Source: JBQTIM01 sp052388135 (GTDB lineage Bacteria; Elusimicrobiota; Elusimicrobia; FEN-1173). Taken from it: 6,822 bases of DNA. Below, piece after piece: positions 6,651-6,822 of the stretch. Where the stretch lies: assembly GCA_052388135.1 (NCBI GenBank), contig JBQTIM010000044.1:1-6822 (forward strand). Reading direction: 5' to 3'. The notes under the pieces are model-generated. The model was given only the letters and a program-made list of their open reading frames with translations, was not told the DNA's origin and ran no database searches. Position 1 is the stretch's first letter. Each line of letters begins with the position of its first letter. The translations under genes were made by a program, and so were the position numbers.

Positions 6651-6822
6651 GGGGAAGATTGAGGGATGTCGCGTCGCTTATTCGAAGCGACTACGGCGCC
6701 ATACTGCGTTTTTACGGCAAGAGTCATTCCCCATCCTCTCTGGGCGGATTCCTTCTTTATCCCGGATTCATCGCGGTCGCGCTTCACAGGTTCGCGCACT
6801 ATTTCCACGGCCGGAATTGGAA
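6647..6822 (+). CDS. Serine O-acetyltransferase-like protein (CysE/EPS-cluster type), N-terminal part
   Basis: The first 58 complete codons of a gene that runs off the right end. It begins at an ATG overlapping the flippase stop (ATGA) behind a GGGAG site. The visible residues match the N-terminal region of the serine acetyltransferase family: LIRSDYGAILRFYG at 11-24, then FLLYPGFIAVALHRFAHYF at 35-53, where YPGF-x-AV-x-LHR-x-AH is the family hallmark. The left-handed beta-helix (hexapeptide repeat) domain holding the acetyl-CoA and catalytic residues would follow outside the window. CysE transfers acetyl from acetyl-CoA to serine for cysteine synthesis. In polysaccharide operons, relatives such as WcaB probably acetylate a sugar of the repeat unit, and the context favours that role. 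Only the N-terminus is seen, so the substrate cannot be judged. Confidence 0.75.
   Translation, partial: MRGRLRDVASLIRSDYGAILRFYGKSHSPSSLGGFLLYPGFIAVALHRFAHYFHGRNW

Noticed and set aside
1..6822. CRISPR arrays, tRNA or rRNA genes, insertion sequences, toxin-antitoxin or phage genes
   Set aside because: No direct-repeat arrays, RNA gene signatures, transposase motifs or phage genes were seen; apart from 189-353 the window is densely coding.

Overview
The window is a GC-rich stretch of a Gram-negative (diderm) genome carrying the front half of a Wzx/Wzy-type polysaccharide (capsule or exopolysaccharide) export operon, all on the + strand. Two outer-membrane beta-barrel proteins and an export protein with a signal peptide show that there is an outer membrane. 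The upstream gene ends like a PorV/PorQ-type (UPF0164-like) barrel, a family known from Bacteroidota-related lineages and candidate phyla such as Elusimicrobiota and Omnitrophota. I infer a lineage of that kind, but the taxonomic guess is weak.

Layout: 1-188 is the 3' end of the PorV/PorQ-like gene. 189-353 is the only real intergenic gap. It holds most of a degenerate palindrome (171-239) and a perfect 13-bp-stem intrinsic terminator (264-301). The operon then runs without a meaningful break: an outer-membrane barrel of 399 aa (354-1553); a short periplasmic polysaccharide export (OPX) protein of 188 aa (1577-2143); a Wzz/GumC-like chain-length protein fused to a BY-kinase-like domain (2145-3752); an O-antigen ligase/polymerase-family protein (3757-5226); a Wzx-like flippase (5223-6650); and the first 58 codons of a serine-acetyltransferase-like gene that leaves the window (6647-6822). 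Gaps between genes are 23 nt, 1 nt, 4 nt, a 4-nt overlap and a 4-nt overlap, so the genes are very probably cotranscribed and translationally coupled.

How they fit together (inference from family knowledge): lipid-linked repeat units are flipped across the inner membrane by the Wzx protein, polymerised (or ligated) by the Wzy/WaaL-family protein under control of the Wzz-like co-polymerase, and passed through the periplasm by the short OPX protein to the separate outer-membrane barrel. No glycosyltransferase, initiating sugar-phosphate transferase or active tyrosine kinase/phosphatase is visible here; these would have to lie downstream or elsewhere.

Two points stand out. The outer-membrane step looks split into a barrel plus an OPX protein that lacks the Wza membrane-spanning part. 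The kinase-like domain of the chain-length protein has lost all three Walker motifs, so it looks like a pseudokinase.
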